DNA of 8,695 nucleotides, taken from positions 1 through 8,695 of the forward strand of contig JAHZEA010000023.1 of the NCBI GenBank assembly GCA_019422065.1, given 5' to 3'. The first letter of the stretch is position 1. Each line of letters opens with the position of its first letter. Shown piece by piece: positions 6,533 to 8,695 of this stretch. The notes below the pieces were generated by a model. That model did no database searches, had not been told where the DNA came from, and saw only the letters and a program-made list of their open reading frames with translations. Both the position numbers and the translations under genes were made by a program. Origin of the DNA: Lachnospiraceae bacterium (GTDB lineage Bacteria; Bacillota; Clostridia; Lachnospirales; Anaerotignaceae).

Positions 6533-7224
6533 AATACATCCTCCCTGTCTTTAAATATATTTTCAACTATGTCATAATGAAGACTTAAGGCCTTTAAGGC
6601 TCCGGATACATTGCCTTTTTCAACAGCCCTGAGTATTTCCGTATGGCAGCGCAAAACGGCAGATTTGTTTTCGTATGAAATATCCGTCCAAAGTGAGCCT
6701 ATATTCTTTTCAACGGCTTCAGACATTACCGAAACAAAGTCTGACAGTATGCTGTTTTTTGAAAAGCCGGTTATATACTCGTGAAACATGTTGTCCCAGT
6801 GAGCACTCTGCTCATTTTCACTGTTTTTCATGCCTTCAACACATAAATAAAGCTTTTCAATATCATTTTTTCCGGCATTAAGGGTAAACGACATAAGGGC
6901 TTCGCTTTCTAGGCCGCGTCTTATAGAATTAATATCGGAAAAGCTGGGCTTTTTTAAAAGTATATACATTGAAACATACCTTAAAAGACTTTGGCTGAAG
7001 TTACCGGATATATAGTTTCCGTCGCCTCTGCGGCTTATTACAATGCCCATGTTTTCCATAACACGCATTGCCTCTCTAACGGTATAACGGCCCACATTAA
7101 GCTTAGTTGCCAATTCCCTTTCCGCCGGAAGCCTGCTGCCTATCTTAAAATACCCTTTTGTTATGTTGTCTTTAACATAATCAATAACTTTCTCATAAGA
7201 CTTTTCGTTTTTTAAATCACTCAA
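6529..7224 (-). CDS. FadR/PdhR-type GntR regulator with FCD ligand-binding domain
   Basis: A 231-residue transcription factor. Residues 9-75 are the GntR winged helix, with SRLPAERELATKLNVGRYTVREAMRVMENMGIV at 30-62 and the wing RRGDGNYIS at 65-73. Residues from about 95 form the all-helical FCD domain, beginning RRGLESEAL (102-110). The metal-site residues expected for many FCD proteins are present: Asp144, His148, His194 and His216. FCD regulators typically bind small carboxylates: PdhR pyruvate, LldR lactate, others sugar acids. It is the first gene of an operon with lrgA (4-base overlap) and lrgB, and a perfect PdhR-type palindrome sits at its own promoter, so autoregulation and control of lrgAB are likely. 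The start appears to be TTG at 7224: an in-frame TGA lies three codons upstream, no usable ATG comes before the conserved helix, and no good ribosome binding site is seen. Ligand identity is inference. Confidence 0.93.
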   Translation of the reverse strand: MSDLKNEKSYEKVIDYVKDNITKGYFKIGSRLPAERELATKLNVGRYTVREAMRVMENMGIVISRRGDGNYISGNFSQSLLRYVSMYILLKKPSFSDINSIRRGLESEALMSFTLNAGKNDIEKLYLCVEGMKNSENEQSAHWDNMFHEYITGFSKNSILSDFVSVMSEAVEKNIGSLWTDISYENKSAVLRCHTEILRAVEKGNVSGALKALSLHYDIVENIFKDREDVL

Positions 7225-7274
7225 AACACATCACAAAACCATTCATAACTAATTAAACCATTAAAAAAAACAAT

Positions 7275-7289
7275 ATTGGTGTTACCAAT
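7275..7289. promoter_or_regulatory. PdhR-type operator ATTGGT-GTT-ACCAAT
   Basis: A perfect inverted repeat with 6-bp arms and a 3-bp centre. It satisfies both the general FadR-subfamily pattern TNGTNNNACNA and the E. coli PdhR consensus ATTGGTNNNACCAAT. It starts six bases downstream of the -10 hexamer of the regulator-lrgAB promoter, covering the expected transcription start, the usual place for a repressor. The obvious candidate protein is the FCD regulator encoded 50 bases downstream. Confidence 0.85.
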
Positions 7290-7295
7290 TTAGTG

Positions 7296-7324
7296 ATTAT
7301 ATTACTGCCAAATATCTTTGTCAA
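7296..7324 (-). promoter_or_regulatory. Perfect-consensus promoter for the regulator-lrgA-lrgB operon
   Basis: On the minus strand TTGACA (plus 7319-7324) is followed by exactly 17 bases and TATAAT (plus 7296-7301), a full 12 of 12 match. Such a strong core usually needs repression, consistent with the operator just downstream. The predicted start is near 7289, giving a leader of about 65 bases. Confidence 0.9.
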
Positions 7325-7328
7325 CATG

Positions 7329-7361
7329 TTTACAAAAAATACACATTTGTTTTTACAAAAA
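7329..7361. repeat. Direct repeat TTTACAAAAA between two divergent promoters
   Basis: Two identical 10-mers (7329-7338 and 7352-7361) lie 23 bases apart, in the 40 bases that separate the -35 of the leftward operon promoter from the -35 of the rightward promoter. The spacing is near two helical turns. This could be a regulator site or simply an AT-rich coincidence. Confidence 0.4.
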
Positions 7362-7364
7362 GCG

Positions 7365-7393
7365 TTGACATAAACCAAAAACAGTTGTATTTT
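7365..7393 (+). promoter_or_regulatory. Candidate promoter for the LtaS-like gene
   Basis: TTGACA at 7365-7370 is followed after 17 bases by TATTTT (7388-7393). The -35 is perfect and the -10 matches four of six bases including the key T, A and final T. Transcription would start near 7400, leaving a leader of about 155 bases. That leader is AT-rich, has a short GCATATA direct repeat at 7490-7504 and shows no clear stable hairpin. Confidence 0.6.
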
Positions 7394-7554
7394 TATTAAA
7401 AATCCGTAGTAATTGTTGCTAAATGATTAACTTAAATAAACTTTAATAAAAAAACTATTTATTTTATGTTAAATTTAGATTAAAATACTGCATATAAGCA
7501 TATATTGTTTTTGATATCCTTAAAGCAATTATTTATTTAATGAGGTATTTAAAT

Positions 7555-8695
7555 ATGGATACGATAGAAAATATTTCACACAAAAGCAATAACGGAATAA
7601 TTACAGACAATACAAAGATTAAAAAACGCCTTAGGGTACTTAGATATATTAAAAATATAGATTATCGCGGAATATTTAACGCTATAGGCAACGCATTTGA
7701 GTTTTCGCGCAAAAGGACAACCATAGCATTAGCCATAGGTATTGCTATGTTTTTATTCTTTAAACTCTTTATAAAAGCGGATAACGAACAATCTTGTGTT
7801 TACTCGGCGCTTTATGCCATAATACTGGCATATCCGGCCTACTTTAAGGTTGAGGGAAAAGTTAAAGCGGCCATAAACATTTTGTTTTTCGCTTTAATGC
7901 CTATATGCTCTTTTTATGTAGTAGAATTTTTAAACGGTAATGTAATATTCAGCGACCTTACACCAGACCAGATATTCCTTAACCTTATATGGTATTATAT
8001 GGTATACATTATTGCCCTTATTGCCGTTAGGCGCTTTACAATAGCTACTGTTATTGCCGCTTTAATATTTACGGCTATAGGCATTATAAACCATTATGTA
8101 CTTACATTCAGGGGAACGGTTATATTCCCTTGCGATGTTATAACACTGCGCACTGCACTTAATGTTTCCAGTAATTTTGATTTTACGCCGGATAAAGACG
8201 TGCTTATTGCCTGCTCTGCATTTGTGCTTCAGGCTCTTTGCACTTATCGCTGCTGCGGCAACAGCCGTATTAAAATTAAAAAGAGATTATACATACCGGC
8301 TTTAGCCGTTTCGGTTATATATACAATAGTATTTTTCTTTACACCTATGCTTCCTGCTATTGGCATATACGCCCAGCAGTGGAAAACACAGGCTAACGGA
8401 TTTATACTTAACTTTACAACAGCTTTAAGATACAGCCATGTATCTGAGCCTGCTGACTACAGTTTAGACGCCGTTAAAGACATACAAAGCCAAATTACAT
8501 CCAACGGCTCAAATACATCCGACGGTTTTGCCGCATTTAGAGCAAAAGACGGCACTAAACCGGTTAACATTATTGCCATTATGAGCGAGTCTTTTGATGA
8601 TTTTGCCGAGTTTGAAAATCTCTCACTTTCAGAAGACCCGGCACCGTTTTTCCATTCATTAAAAGAAAACACAATAAAGGGCAGAATGTACTCCC
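7555..8695 (+). CDS. LtaS-like membrane phosphoglycerol transferase / alkaline-phosphatase-superfamily protein (partial, C-terminus beyond window)
   Basis: The reading frame stays open for 380 codons to the window edge. A basic, Lys/Arg-rich N-terminal cytoplasmic segment (1-55) precedes a membrane domain with hydrophobic stretches near 56-73, 83-97, 104-124, 141-158, 161-180, 216-231 and 246-264. Within it, NHYVLTFRGTVIFPCDVITLRTALNVSSNFDF (179-210) resembles the loop found in clostridial LTA-synthase-family proteins. The extracellular catalytic domain begins around 336 with VNIIAIMSESFDDF; Glu345 matches the first metal ligand of LtaS-type enzymes (NxIxIxxES). The catalytic Thr and remaining metal ligands lie past the edge. 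Family members polymerise or transfer glycerol phosphate from phosphatidylglycerol onto lipoteichoic acid or other envelope glycans; which one applies here cannot be told. The ATG at 7555 follows a modest GAGG nine bases upstream. The gene is divergent from the regulator-lrgAB operon. Confidence 0.85.
   Translation, partial: MDTIENISHKSNNGIITDNTKIKKRLRVLRYIKNIDYRGIFNAIGNAFEFSRKRTTIALAIGIAMFLFFKLFIKADNEQSCVYSALYAIILAYPAYFKVEGKVKAAINILFFALMPICSFYVVEFLNGNVIFSDLTPDQIFLNLIWYYMVYIIALIAVRRFTIATVIAALIFTAIGIINHYVLTFRGTVIFPCDVITLRTALNVSSNFDFTPDKDVLIACSAFVLQALCTYRCCGNSRIKIKKRLYIPALAVSVIYTIVFFFTPMLPAIGIYAQQWKTQANGFILNFTTALRYSHVSEPADYSLDAVKDIQSQITSNGSNTSDGFAAFRAKDGTKPVNIIAIMSESFDDFAEFENLSLSEDPAPFFHSLKENTIKGRMYS

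Noticed and set aside
8457..8672. Minus-strand 71-codon frame inside the LtaS-like gene
   Set aside because: The plus-strand frame is open for 380 codons and carries the SES metal-ligand motif, so this is a shadow.

Overview
The window comes from a low-GC Gram-positive anaerobe, most likely a member of the Clostridia. The evidence is AT-rich intergenic DNA, strong AGGAGG-type ribosome binding sites, Gram-positive gene families (a secreted copper-amine-oxidase-N-domain protein, an LtaS-like synthase, LrgAB), and a clostridial-style 2[4Fe-4S] ferredoxin. I see no tRNA, rRNA, CRISPR array, insertion sequence or phage gene. The genes look like ordinary chromosomal housekeeping and transport genes, and their main interest lies in the regulatory DNA.

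Layout from left to right. (1) 1-637, minus strand: the N-terminal 212 codons of a TRAP-type solute-binding lipoprotein (DctP family), cut by the window edge. It is read from a near-consensus promoter about 220 bases upstream, which leaves an unusually long leader with several possible hairpins. (2) 1257-2897, plus: a secreted protein with a copper amine oxidase N-terminal-type domain, a middle region of unknown function and a Glu/Thr-rich repetitive tail. It ends at a strong bidirectional terminator. (3) 3025-3840, minus: a ferredoxin directly abutting a NapH-like membrane iron-sulfur protein. (4) 3914-5293, minus: an M18 family metallo-aminopeptidase with its own promoter. (5) 5488-7224, minus: an overlapping three-gene operon, FCD-type GntR regulator then lrgA then lrgB, closed by an intrinsic terminator. 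(6) 7555-8695, plus: the N-terminal part of an LtaS-like membrane phosphoglycerol transferase, cut by the right edge.

The most informative element is the promoter of the regulator-lrgAB operon. It has a perfect TTGACA-17-TATAAT core. At the expected transcription start lies a perfect 15-bp palindrome, ATTGGT-GTT-ACCAAT, identical to the operator consensus of PdhR, the pyruvate-responsive FCD regulator of enterobacteria. LrgAB-type proteins have been shown to move pyruvate in Bacillus subtilis (PftAB) and have been linked to pyruvate uptake in Streptococcus mutans. Regulator family, operator and transported substrate therefore agree on a self-regulated pyruvate (or related 2-oxo/hydroxy acid) transport module, rather than the murein-hydrolase/holin role that automatic naming would suggest. 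This is inference from sequence and is testable.
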